A stretch of 64,000 bases of DNA, taken from assembly GCA_036744005.1 (NCBI GenBank), contig DAINOJ010000001.1, positions 315,059 through 379,058 of the forward strand, given 5' to 3'. Source of the DNA: CALCNS01 sp937897315 (GTDB lineage: Bacteria > Bacillota > JAAYKD01). A program made the position numbers and the translations under genes. Below the pieces are notes generated by a model. The model was not told the DNA's origin and made no database searches. It saw only the letters and a program-made list of their open reading frames with translations. Below, piece after piece: positions 42,475-50,962 of this stretch. How positions within the stretch are numbered: the stretch's first letter is position 1; each line of letters begins with the position of its first letter.

Positions 42475-43077
42475 ATGAAAACCATGTTAACAGCATTACT
42501 GGTTCTATCTTTGTTAAGCGGAGGTCTCATCGCAATGGCGAACACCCCAGAGACCATGAGTTATGTTTTACAACCAGGCATTCAATTAGATGTCAATGCC
42601 ACTGGACAAGTGACCAAGGTCACCGCATTAAACACAGTGGCGGAATCGGTTCTAGGAGACTTGCAACTTCTAAATATGAGTATTGAAAATGCAGTCGCTT
42701 TGGCTGTGCAGCATATGCAGCATCTTGGATTTACCTATGGCGTAGACGATATTTTGGTGACGGGTGATGAAAGCATGATCCGACGCGCAGAGCAATTATA
42801 TCGAAAACTGGAAGAATTACACAAGAAGAATTCGAATCCGAAACCTACAACTCCTGCCGAAAATGACGAGGACGACGAGGAAATCGACGAAATCGAAAAT
42901 CAAGAAGGCAAAAATGAGGAAGCCCGGGGATATATCATGGTGCAATCCGCGAAAGAGTTTGCCGAAATGAACCCAGGTAAATACAACATACTCGTGAACA
43001 AGATGGGTAAGAATCCTGCCAACTATGTAAACGTCTCCATGAAAGACGTCATGAAAGAATACGTTGCGGGCAAGTAA
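42475..43077 (+). CDS. Secreted protein with RsgI-like extracellular domain
   Basis: 200 residues. Signal peptide (M-K-T-M-L-T-A-L-L-V-L-S-L-L, cleavage near A-M-A). The mature N-terminal part (about 25-85) Y-V-L-Q-P-G-I-Q-L-D-V-N-A-T-G-Q-V-T-K-V-T-A-L-N resembles the extracytoplasmic D-x-N-P-S-(I/V)-E-L-x-V-N domain of RsgI-type anti-sigma factors. An acidic linker (about 125-150) and a short basic C-terminus follow. No sigma factor, anti-sigma domain or membrane helix is present. AAAGGAGG fixes the start. A strong terminator follows. Confidence 0.65.
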   Translation: MKTMLTALLVLSLLSGGLIAMANTPETMSYVLQPGIQLDVNATGQVTKVTALNTVAESVLGDLQLLNMSIENAVALAVQHMQHLGFTYGVDDILVTGDESMIRRAEQLYRKLEELHKKNSNPKPTTPAENDEDDEEIDEIENQEGKNEEARGYIMVQSAKEFAEMNPGKYNILVNKMGKNPANYVNVSMKDVMKEYVAGK

Positions 43078-43093
43078 AAAAGAATATCACGAA

Positions 43094-43127
43094 AGAACAG
43101 CGACCGAGTCAAATCGGTCGCTGTTCT
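43094..43127 (+). terminator. Terminator after the RsgI-like gene
   Basis: Perfect 14-bp stem AGAACAGCGACCGA / TCGGTCGCTGTTCT with a six-base loop. The core AGCGACCGA recurs in the terminator at 47512-47595. Confidence 0.85.
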
Positions 43128-43173
43128 AAAAATCGTTGAAGCAGATCTCTACAAATATGATGTAAGCCAACTA

Positions 43174-43206
43174 ATTTCCCATAGGGGTCAGACCCCTATG
43201 GGAAAT
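43174..43206. repeat. Palindromic element, GGGGTC-A-GACCCC type
   Basis: 16-bp perfect arms (ATTTCCCATAGGGGTC) around one central A. Same design as the elements at 52 and 53 kb but with GGGGTC instead of GGGGAC. It ends four bases from the stop of the large SLH gene. No T-run follows. Confidence 0.8.
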
Positions 43207-43209
43207 GAA

Positions 43210-46200
43210 TTATCGGAAGGAGGTCCACCGCAGTCCGTCGGAAGAAGTGAGTGTTGAGGATGACCATGTAGATGCAACATAACGAGATCCATCGTAAATC
43301 AAATCACTCATGGTGGAGTAACTGGATAATTGAGTAGTCCAAGTGATACCATCGGGTGAAGTATACACCCTTCCACTTACACCACCCGCTAAGAATTGCT
43401 TCCCATTCCAACAAATGCTTTTTATCCATTTGGTGTTCAACCGGTCAGCATTGGTGGGAGATACCGGAGTCCAAGACTCGCCATCGGTGGAATATAACAA
43501 CACTCCCTTAGTGGGATACGTTCCCCCTACAGCGACCCAAACGCTCCCGTTCCAACTCACTGCTTCCAAGTGTTCGCTCACACCGGAAGCACGAACATGC
43601 CAAGTCAAACCATCAGCAGATGTTACTATGGTTCCTGTATCACCCACTGCCACATACTGCGACCCATTCCATAAGACATCACGCAAGTTCACAGTCACTC
43701 CACTGAATTGTTGCGTCCAAACCTTCCCGTTGGGTGAAGTTCTTACCGCACCTTTCTCCCCGACTGCCAAGTATTGCTGCCCATTCCAGCAAACCGCATA
43801 TAAATCTACTTCAGGATCGGTATATCGGTGCGTACTACCAAAATTCTCTTCCAACCAAATGTCACCGTATATAGAAGACAAAATTGCTCCACCGGCCCCA
43901 ACCGCCACAAAGCCAGAACCGTTGTGGGTGATATCATATATCGAAAAGACATGTAACCCCGAATTTTTGGTGGCATTGACCCTTAACTGAAACGTGGATG
44001 TCGACCAAATATTCCCGGAATAAGTGGTGTAATACATTGGAACTCCACCGCTTTCTCCTATGTATTCGGAGTTCACATCATATCCTGCGCTATAATACTT
44101 AGCGCCACCATAAGCCATCGCCATCATATAAGGCACATAAACTCGCTCGTCCTGTGGCAAATCGTAATTAACCCAGTCTTTCCAAACAGTTCCATTGGGT
44201 GAAGTAAGGAGTGAATTGAATCCTATCACCACATATTCCTTCCCTGTCCAAGTAATATCCATGAAAAAGCCATTGGACACATCATCCAAAACGTGAGTCC
44301 AGCTTACCCCATCGGTTGAGGTCCATATAAATCCCGGGTTCTCCTGCCACCCAACCACCATAAACTGCTGGTTGACCCATTGCACACCTCGTAGATTCTT
44401 GGTTGTCCCCGAACTTTGCACTGCCCAGTCGATGCCATTATTAGATAACAAGATGGTTCCTGCGTCCCCAACTGCTACCAGCATCCCCGCATGGCTCGCA
44501 AGCTTGGATAATTTTCTCATGGTGTTTGAAACCCTAGCAGTCCAAGTCACAGCATCCGGTGAGGTGTACATTCCTCCGTTACTTCCTACCGCGACGAACA
44601 GATGATTAAACCAGGTTACATCATAGAACGAGTCCATCATCGTAGTGACTCTCTTGTACCAAGACTCACCAAAGCCCAAGTTGATCCCTTTGGCCGTCAA
44701 TACGGTTCCCTTATCCCCTACCACTACTAGCATGCTGCCATTCCAGCAAACCGACTGCAAGTTCTCAGTAGTAAACGTTTTATTCTTATTCCAGGTCACA
44801 GCATCTCCAGATGTATAAATGGCTCCCTCTGAACCCACTGCCACAAACTGAGAACCTGTCCAAATCACATCGTATAAGTGCTCACGGCCTATGCGTCCAT
44901 ACTGTGTCCAATGAACTCCATCTGCAGAACGCAATAATGCACCATCTAAGCCCACACCAACAATTTGATTTCCGGCATACAGAATATTTCGTTGGGTCAT
45001 GGAAACGTCGGTTGGAAACCTTTGCTCTCCGGCGCGCAGAACATCATCTTGTTCTACACGAACTGTCGCCATCAAGCTGCTCGAACCTTGGCTTAAGAGT
45101 AGCTCCACGCTGCCTAAATCAAAGGGGACAAAGTCCACAACCTGTCCGTCGGTTGTAAAATGGGCATTGGTATTGTTCGGGCTATACGTTACCATTACAC
45201 CCGCGGTAGTTTCTGTTTCACCTAAAATAGACTGTGCTTTGGCAGCGACATCAATATCGACATCTCTTTCTAAAAAGATAGACCCAGGGGCTTCCTCCAA
45301 TGAAGCTTTTGCTGCAAGAAGTGCAGCAGTGTCCGTAGGTGAGGTATCTTGAGATAAAACGGTAGCACTTGGGGTGCTGATTACATAACCTGCGAAATTG
45401 CCATATCCGCTAATAGAGACTTTGAGATACATTCCTTCTTCTAGGATCGTTGGAGTATAAGACGCAGAAGAAGCACCGGATAACGGTACATAAACTCCAT
45501 CTACTTCATTACAAACCCACCACTGATATAGTACGCTCGCTTCCGCTGGCTGATACGTACCGGCATTCAATGGAACCCCTACTTGAGGAGTGGCAGAAAA
45601 AGGTTGTAGAGATGTTAAATAAGTAAGATAAACGACTTCTTCCTCTACTGGCGGAGGCGGATACACTGGTTCCGCTATGCCATCTTGTATGGTAATTTCC
45701 GTAGGTTTTGTATTAAGAAGCACACCATTGGCTTGAATTTGAGCGTTTATAATGCTGCCAAACCCTTGCACCGAAGTCGCTGCTTCTGCAGAAAAGTGCT
45801 GGATCACCGTATTCTCGTCTGTGATGATCTCAACACCCTCTGTCAGAATATCTAATCGTTCCAACTGAACACTTTTCAGCTGAAGGAATATATTGCCGTT
45901 TTCCAAGGGAGAAGCAATGATTCCATAAATGCCACCCCCAGTCAGGTCTGCTTCTTCAAAAATAGCCGATGTTTCTGCGAGAATTTTCTGAATTTCGGAA
46001 GTTCCACCCACGACTACCCGTACGGGTTTCTCGTCTTTTTGGATATAGACCATGCCCAGTTGTGTATCGAAGAGGTAGACCGATTTGCTACCTCCCCCTT
46101 GTATGTAAGTGTTCCCTTTAACGGTCACCTGAAGCAAAGTGACTTGCCCTTCTCCCACGGCTTTGTCGATGATTAGGTCACCATGGATGAGCATATTTTG

Positions 46201-46920
46201 TAATAAAACATCACCTGTCGTAATGGTTACACGACCACCCACCACCTCTTGACTATCGGAAGGCCCATAGGTACCGGCAGAAGTATAGACTTTAGAATTG
46301 AACGAAGTGTAAGGAGCGAGATGTACCACATTTTGCAATACCACAACGGCTTCAGCCCGGGTCGTATACTTTTTCGGTAAAAATTCTCCCGAGGGGTACC
46401 CATGGATGAGATTACGACTTGTCGCAATGCTCACAGCGTCGGACGCCCATGACGAAATGCGGCCTGTATCGGAAAAGAGCACCTCTGGTTCATCTGCTGT
46501 TAATTCGGAAACTCGCATCAAGAGAGTCACCATTTGCTCTCGGGTTAAGAACGCATCGGGAGCAAAATGAGTGGAGCTCACCCCTTGAACCAAACTGAGT
46601 GCAAAAGCCGTCTCAATGCTTTCTTTCGCCCAATGATAGGAGGTGTCGTTAAAAGCATGTTCCGTATGAGCACGAAGAACATAGGTTTTCACCAACATGT
46701 CGACAAATTCTGCCCGAGTAATCGGCTCATCCGGTTGAAACATCCCTTCAAAGCGAGATCGTAAGACATTGCGCTGCGCCATGGTGGTAATGTTGCTTTC
46801 CGCCCAGTGACCCGTGATGTCATCGTATATGGGGGAATTATCCTCAGCAGCCATAGCAAAACCACACAAAAGTGATGTTGCAAGAAGTATTAAGATGAAT
46901 CGTCGTATGAACGTGAACAT
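43210..46920 (-). CDS. Giant SLH surface protein with 14 propeller-type repeats
   Basis: 1236 residues. Signal peptide (about 1-24); three SLH repeats (about 30-75, 88-135, 148-195) that anchor to the wall polymer; a beta-rich middle (about 215-425) ending in the G-x-I-x-x-A-x-I-x-A-N-G-V-L-L pattern common in SLH proteins; P-P-P-P-V linker; Ig-like segment (about 430-525); a further linker domain (about 530-630). From about 643 to the end there are 14 repeats of about 42 residues of the form W-N-G-x-x-(Y/F)-V-A-V-G-x-x-G-x-I-x-T-S-x-D-G-x-x-W. This suggests two seven-bladed beta-propellers outside the cell. Function unknown; adhesion or glycan binding is plausible. Confidence 0.88.
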   Translation of the reverse strand: MFTFIRRFILILLATSLLCGFAMAAEDNSPIYDDITGHWAESNITTMAQRNVLRSRFEGMFQPDEPITRAEFVDMLVKTYVLRAHTEHAFNDTSYHWAKESIETAFALSLVQGVSSTHFAPDAFLTREQMVTLLMRVSELTADEPEVLFSDTGRISSWASDAVSIATSRNLIHGYPSGEFLPKKYTTRAEAVVVLQNVVHLAPYTSFNSKVYTSAGTYGPSDSQEVVGGRVTITTGDVLLQNMLIHGDLIIDKAVGEGQVTLLQVTVKGNTYIQGGGSKSVYLFDTQLGMVYIQKDEKPVRVVVGGTSEIQKILAETSAIFEEADLTGGGIYGIIASPLENGNIFLQLKSVQLERLDILTEGVEIITDENTVIQHFSAEAATSVQGFGSIINAQIQANGVLLNTKPTEITIQDGIAEPVYPPPPVEEEVVYLTYLTSLQPFSATPQVGVPLNAGTYQPAEASVLYQWWVCNEVDGVYVPLSGASSASYTPTILEEGMYLKVSISGYGNFAGYVISTPSATVLSQDTSPTDTAALLAAKASLEEAPGSIFLERDVDIDVAAKAQSILGETETTAGVMVTYSPNNTNAHFTTDGQVVDFVPFDLGSVELLLSQGSSSLMATVRVEQDDVLRAGEQRFPTDVSMTQRNILYAGNQIVGVGLDGALLRSADGVHWTQYGRIGREHLYDVIWTGSQFVAVGSEGAIYTSGDAVTWNKNKTFTTENLQSVCWNGSMLVVVGDKGTVLTAKGINLGFGESWYKRVTTMMDSFYDVTWFNHLFVAVGSNGGMYTSPDAVTWTARVSNTMRKLSKLASHAGMLVAVGDAGTILLSNNGIDWAVQSSGTTKNLRGVQWVNQQFMVVGWQENPGFIWTSTDGVSWTHVLDDVSNGFFMDITWTGKEYVVIGFNSLLTSPNGTVWKDWVNYDLPQDERVYVPYMMAMAYGGAKYYSAGYDVNSEYIGESGGVPMYYTTYSGNIWSTSTFQLRVNATKNSGLHVFSIYDITHNGSGFVAVGAGGAILSSIYGDIWLEENFGSTHRYTDPEVDLYAVCWNGQQYLAVGEKGAVRTSPNGKVWTQQFSGVTVNLRDVLWNGSQYVAVGDTGTIVTSADGLTWHVRASGVSEHLEAVSWNGSVWVAVGGTYPTKGVLLYSTDGESWTPVSPTNADRLNTKWIKSICWNGKQFLAGGVSGRVYTSPDGITWTTQLSSYSTMSDLIYDGSRYVASTWSSSTLTSSDGLRWTSFR

Positions 46921-47101
46921 AGCAGCAACCCCCTTCTGTTTGATTGGTTCTTTTATACCCGACCGAATTCCTCCCTAAAAATCAGATGGATTTAGATCTC
47001 ATCAAAAAATCGTCCATATGAGGAGCGATGAGAACTAGGCAGGAAAATGTTGACAAAGTAGAGTATTTAAGAGTGAACCATTATGAAGGGAGTGTTTGAC
47101 C

Positions 47102-47506
47102 ATGTCTACCCCTACTACACCCACCGGAAGCTTTAAGATACACTTTTCATCCATCGTTCTCGATAGCGCCGATTCCAACAGCTTAGCCGATTTTTACGTC
47201 AGACTACTTGGTTGGCAAAAATACTCTGATGACCCGGAATGGATCTTTGTACGGCAAGATCAAGAATACCCACTGATTATTTTTCAACAGACCGATGATT
47301 ATGTTCCACCGATTTGGCCAAATGAGCCGGGAAAGCAACAAGCCGGTACACATATGGATTTTGGCGTATCCAACTTGGCTGAAGCTGTGGAACATGCCCT
47401 TGCATGTGGGGCAAAAAAAGCTGAAATACAGTATTCCACTCATTGGACCGTGATGATTGACCCTGCAGGTCATCCATTTTGCTTGGTACAGTGGAATAAA
47501 CTATGA
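47102..47506 (+). CDS. VOC (glyoxalase/bleomycin-resistance fold) family protein
   Basis: 134 residues, one beta-alpha-beta-beta-beta pair. S-S-I-V-L-D-S-A-D-S-N-S-L-A-D-F-Y-V-R-L-L-G-W at the N-terminus and M-I-D-P-A-G-H-P-F-C-L at the C-terminus are typical. Metal ligand candidates are H (D-F-G-V segment preceded by H-M) and the C-terminal acidic or polar positions, but no substrate can be named. ATG chosen nine bases after AGGGAG; an upstream TTG is too close. Confidence 0.87.
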   Translation: MSTPTTPTGSFKIHFSSIVLDSADSNSLADFYVRLLGWQKYSDDPEWIFVRQDQEYPLIIFQQTDDYVPPIWPNEPGKQQAGTHMDFGVSNLAEAVEHALACGAKKAEIQYSTHWTVMIDPAGHPFCLVQWNKL

Positions 47507-47511
47507 AGAAG

Positions 47512-47595
47512 AAAAGCGACCGAGAGCCGTAAGTGATCAGCCCCTGTCTACCTTGACAGGGGCTGATCATATCAAAAATCTCCTCGGTCGCTTTT
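47512..47595 (+). terminator. Nested hairpin after the VOC gene: terminator split by an inner palindrome
   Basis: Outer arms AAAAGCGACCGAG (47512-47524) and CTCGGTCGCTTTT (47583-47595) are perfect 13-bp complements. Between them lies an independent hairpin, 47534-47569, with 15-bp perfect arms TGATCAGCCCCTGTC and a six-base loop. The outer stem ends in TTTT and works in either direction, serving also the convergent ZIP gene. Confidence 0.75.
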
Positions 47596-47623
47596 CATTT
47601 GAGAATGAAAACTTCTTTTGTGC

Positions 47624-48448
47624 TTAGCCCAGAGCCACATCCAAAATCATCATCACACAGAAGCCGACTAATGCGCCGAGGGTTGCTATATCGGTTCTAG
47701 ATCCCCCAATTTCGCATTGGGCTTCCGGAATTAACTCTTCCACCACCACGTAAATCATCGCTCCTGCGGCAAACGCAAGTGCATAAGGTAGAATGGACCG
47801 CATACTAATCACGGCAATTGCACCAAAAACTCCAGCTATGGGTTCCACAATTCCAGAAGCTTGACCGTAAAGAAATGCTTTTGTACGGCTGAAACCTTCA
47901 CGGCGTAATGGAATGGATACAGCAGCTCCTTCTGGAAAATTCTGTAAACCTATACCTATCGCCAAGGCAATGGCACCCGCAACGGAAGCACCTGTAATGC
48001 TACCACTGGCAGCTGCACCAAAAGCGACACCCACTGCAAGCCCTTCGGGAATGTTGTGCAAAGTAATCGCCAAGACCAATAGAACACTTCTATGCCACGA
48101 TGTTTTTGGTCCTTCTGATTTCTCGGAGTCTAATCCTAAATGTAAATGTGGTATTAATTTATCGACCGCATATAAAAATCCACCACCGAACAAAAAACCC
48201 AAAGAAGCAGTGATCCACGCAACTTGACCAAGTTCATCTGCCATGGCAATACTGGGTGCCAAAAGTGACCAAAAACTGGCTGCAATCATCACACCTGCAG
48301 CAAATCCTAACATACCATTTAGCACGTTCTTGTGAATTGTTTTAAAGAAGAAAACAAGAGCTGCCCCTGCTGCAGTCACTCCGTAGGTAAACAATGTACC
48401 AAACAAGGCTTGTTGTACTGGTGTGAATTGCTTAAAAAAACGTATCAC
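47624..48448 (-). CDS. ZIP family divalent metal transporter
   Basis: 274 residues, eight membrane segments. Metal-site motifs H-N-I-P-E-G (about 131-136) and Q-N-F-P-E-G (about 168-173), plus E-E-L-I-P-E. Zinc is the usual substrate of bacterial ZIPs, with iron and manganese possible. H-L-H-L in the cytoplasmic loop between segments three and four. It converges on the VOC gene and shares its terminator. Confidence 0.93.
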   Translation of the reverse strand: MIRFFKQFTPVQQALFGTLFTYGVTAAGAALVFFFKTIHKNVLNGMLGFAAGVMIAASFWSLLAPSIAMADELGQVAWITASLGFLFGGGFLYAVDKLIPHLHLGLDSEKSEGPKTSWHRSVLLVLAITLHNIPEGLAVGVAFGAAASGSITGASVAGAIALAIGIGLQNFPEGAAVSIPLRREGFSRTKAFLYGQASGIVEPIAGVFGAIAVISMRSILPYALAFAAGAMIYVVVEELIPEAQCEIGGSRTDIATLGALVGFCVMMILDVALG

Positions 48449-48466
48449 AGACTACCCTTCTTTCCT

Positions 48467-49354
48467 TTACACAATTGTATTGCGTAAAACACCTATTCCG
48501 GCGATCTCGCACTCGACGACATCGCCTTTTTTCATAAAACGAGGTGGTTTAAAGCCCATGCCTACACCCGATGGTGTACCGGTGGCAATGATATCTCCCG
48601 GCTCCAGGGTAATTCCTTGCGAGAAATCCGAGATAATTTTTGCCACATCATGAATGAGCAAGTCGGTAGTAGAATGTTGACGCACTTCTCCATTGACTCG
48701 GCTCTCGACTACAACCAATGGTGGATAAGCAAACGCCGATTTATGCACGATGACCGGCCCCATCACGCTATAGGTATCGAGGCTTTTCCCCTTAAACCAC
48801 TGCAAATGCCCACGTTGTAAACGTCGAGATGAAATATCGTTAAAGATGCTGTAGCCAAAAATAAAATCTTCCACCTGTTCCCTCGAAATATTTCTTCCCT
48901 TTTTGCCGATGACGACAGCCAACTCTACCTCATAATCGAGCTCCTCATCCAAATCGGTGAAGCCATAAATCTCTTCGTTGTGACCCACAATGCGTGTAGT
49001 TCGCTTCGAAAAATAAACAGGAACTTCCTGTGTGGCCAAGCTAGCACTTAATGTCCCGGTGGTTTCTGCTCGATGAGAAGCATAATTCACGCCAACGCAA
49101 ATGATATCATGTTTGGGGCGAATAATCGGTGCGCGAAAAGCGATCTCGCTCACCGATATTCCCTCTCCCTTTCCACATTGACTCATATCGAAAAAGATTG
49201 CCAACTCTGCCGGCGTGATCTGTTCAATTAGCTCATTCATATTCGTATAATGGTCGTGCTGCAGGACTTCAGAGACTGCCAATACTCGTGCACCATCTTG
49301 ACTCATGACTCCCACCTGTTCTTTTCCGTGAAACTCAAACGTTAAAAATTTCAT
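48467..49354 (-). CDS. Fumarylacetoacetate hydrolase family protein
   Basis: 295 residues. The C-terminal catalytic domain starts at C-V-G-V-N-Y-A-S-H and has the metal ligands in D-E-E-L-D-Y-E-V-E-L-A-V-V-I-G-K, with F-N-D-I-S-S-R-R-L-Q and G-T-P-S-G-V-G. The family covers acylpyruvases, oxaloacetate tautomerases/decarboxylases and aromatic-catabolism hydratases; the member here cannot be assigned. Start by GGAGG six bases upstream; the open frame runs 54 codons further. Separate from its neighbours. Confidence 0.9.
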   Translation of the reverse strand: MKFLTFEFHGKEQVGVMSQDGARVLAVSEVLQHDHYTNMNELIEQITPAELAIFFDMSQCGKGEGISVSEIAFRAPIIRPKHDIICVGVNYASHRAETTGTLSASLATQEVPVYFSKRTTRIVGHNEEIYGFTDLDEELDYEVELAVVIGKKGRNISREQVEDFIFGYSIFNDISSRRLQRGHLQWFKGKSLDTYSVMGPVIVHKSAFAYPPLVVVESRVNGEVRQHSTTDLLIHDVAKIISDFSQGITLEPGDIIATGTPSGVGMGFKPPRFMKKGDVVECEIAGIGVLRNTIV

Positions 49355-49518
49355 AGGATACCTCCGTTCCATGCTACCTTTTTGTACAAACTCATTCATT
49401 TTCCATGAGAATACGTGATTCATCGCAAAAATGCGATATGAACCCTTAAACAATATGTAATAATTCCAGTTTCTCTTTTCAAAGTAAGAATACCTTTGCA
49501 ATAAACCCATAGCCACAT

Positions 49519-49545
49519 AAAAAAACTCCCGGTTAGGGAGTTTTT
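49519..49545 (-). terminator. Terminator after the C39-like peptidase gene
   Basis: AAAAACTCCC / GGGAGTTTTT with a five-base loop, perfect, and T-run on either strand. Placed 11 bases after the stop of the gene at 49556-50263. Confidence 0.9.
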
Positions 49546-49555
49546 AGTGATAGTC

Positions 49556-50263
49556 TTATTTTTCCACGGTAAGGATTCTGGTTCCCGGCTGCCATATTTG
49601 GGCTAATCTTTCGTGAGTGAAAGTCGCTTGGCTGCCGATTGCTTCTGGTTTACCCGGATCATTACAGTAGAAGTTCTCTGCATCGTATCCGTAAACCAAA
49701 GTAAAATGATACACATTGGCGTTGGATTTTTGACCATAAATGCGATTCACAGGAATGATGACCGGAGAGCCGGCATCGAGGTAATCTTTAATATCTTGAA
49801 TACTTTGTCCGACTTTGAGAACGACATGTTCAAATCCCATAAACTCAGAAAGAATGACTTTCATATCGGCGGTATTAACCCCTTCTGCCGGGCCGGTATA
49901 CTCGTAGCCAACCGGAGGTCTGGTATAGGTCTTGGGGTTCTTTCCTTGATATGAACTCAGTTGATCATAGATGAATTCATCCACTTCAAGGATGCGTTCC
50001 GGAGTGGGGATGGTTTCTTTGAAGTATGATTCCAGCATCACTAGAGTAGCGGGACCACAATTCATGGCCGTAATGATTTCACTTTGTGGCTTTTGATGTT
50101 CATACCATTGAGCAACCCATTGTTCCGGTGTAATCTGCGATAAATATGTAACCTGTAACATCGTTCCGCTCGAAGCTGCCATGGTCTTACCATCGAACAA
50201 GGCAACCGAAAAGACAGAGAGTAATACAAGTACTACGATCACTTTGGATATTTTGTTTGTCAT
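49556..50263 (-). CDS. Secreted C39-like cysteine peptidase family protein
   Basis: 235 residues with signal peptide (I-V-V-L-V-L-L-S-V-F, cleavage near M-A-A). A papain-like fold: Cys in M-N-C-G-P-A-T-L (C69), His in V-Y-H-F-T-L-V (H186) and Asp in C-N-D-P-G (D202) form the expected triad. Peptidase_C39_2 proteins are often of unknown substrate and are not tied to a bacteriocin exporter. No ABC exporter is near, so it is likely an independent secreted enzyme. AGGAG precedes the ATG. Confidence 0.84.
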   Translation of the reverse strand: MTNKISKVIVVLVLLSVFSVALFDGKTMAASSGTMLQVTYLSQITPEQWVAQWYEHQKPQSEIITAMNCGPATLVMLESYFKETIPTPERILEVDEFIYDQLSSYQGKNPKTYTRPPVGYEYTGPAEGVNTADMKVILSEFMGFEHVVLKVGQSIQDIKDYLDAGSPVIIPVNRIYGQKSNANVYHFTLVYGYDAENFYCNDPGKPEAIGSQATFTHERLAQIWQPGTRILTVEK

Positions 50264-50962
50264 TTTAAGTCTCCTCCTTTAGTGATCGATTCGTATAGAC
50301 CGGTTCTTTAGCTTCCAGATCTTGTTCTTACTCTAGTTGTAGAAAAGAAATTCTATCGTCACGTAACATATTTAGTTACATCAATAATTCTATATATGCA
50401 AAAATGCTCCTTCTTTCGTGTTTGTCGTAATCTAATACATATTGGTGTTTAGAGTATGTTGCTCATTATATTTTGTCAATGATTAGTGTGCTAACTATAT
50501 TTATGATAATATTATTTGAATGGATACTAATTTCTCGATTACAGCATTAATATGCATGAGAATGCGGTGTATGGTCTATTTGCTCTGCTAAATTGGTTCA
50601 ATAGGTGTATATACATGTGTTTTCGTGATATAATGAACAAATATTTGTGATTTCCAGCGATTTTTAAACGTTGATGAGGGATTTTGCAACTACAAATGCT
50701 TTGATAGAAGTATTCATAAATGTAAACTTAAAGATGAACATGCCAGTTTTTAATATTTACTTCGTAATGTAATTTGTAACCACAATGTGCAAAATCTTTG
50801 ATAAAGCACTCCCTAGTAACACGAATTATTATTAGTTTGCTTACTGTTTATATGTTTGTAATCTAATTAATAAAGAATCTTTGTAACAAGAAAGGAGTTT
50901 CCCTTATTTCATCAAATTAGGAACAAGAACACTAAACCATTCAGGCACGAAAGGAGATTTCT
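50264..50962. other. 699-bp AT-rich stretch without a gene
   Basis: Clearly richer in A and T than the rest of the window. No open frame with a ribosome site is present on either strand. An extended -10 (TGATATAAT, 50626-50634, plus strand) with a poor -35 is the only promoter-like signal, about 330 bases before the aminotransferase start. Two AAGGAG sites (about 50891 and 50951) precede the aminotransferase; only the second has a start codon. Confidence 0.7.

Noticed and set aside
43343..43990. Long plus-strand open frame of 215 codons inside the large SLH gene
   Set aside because: It is the antisense shadow of the repeated W-N-G coding region; no ribosome site and proline/threonine-rich nonsense composition.
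50880..50905. A second small gene after the AAGGAG site near 50891
   Set aside because: No start codon or open frame follows within usable distance.
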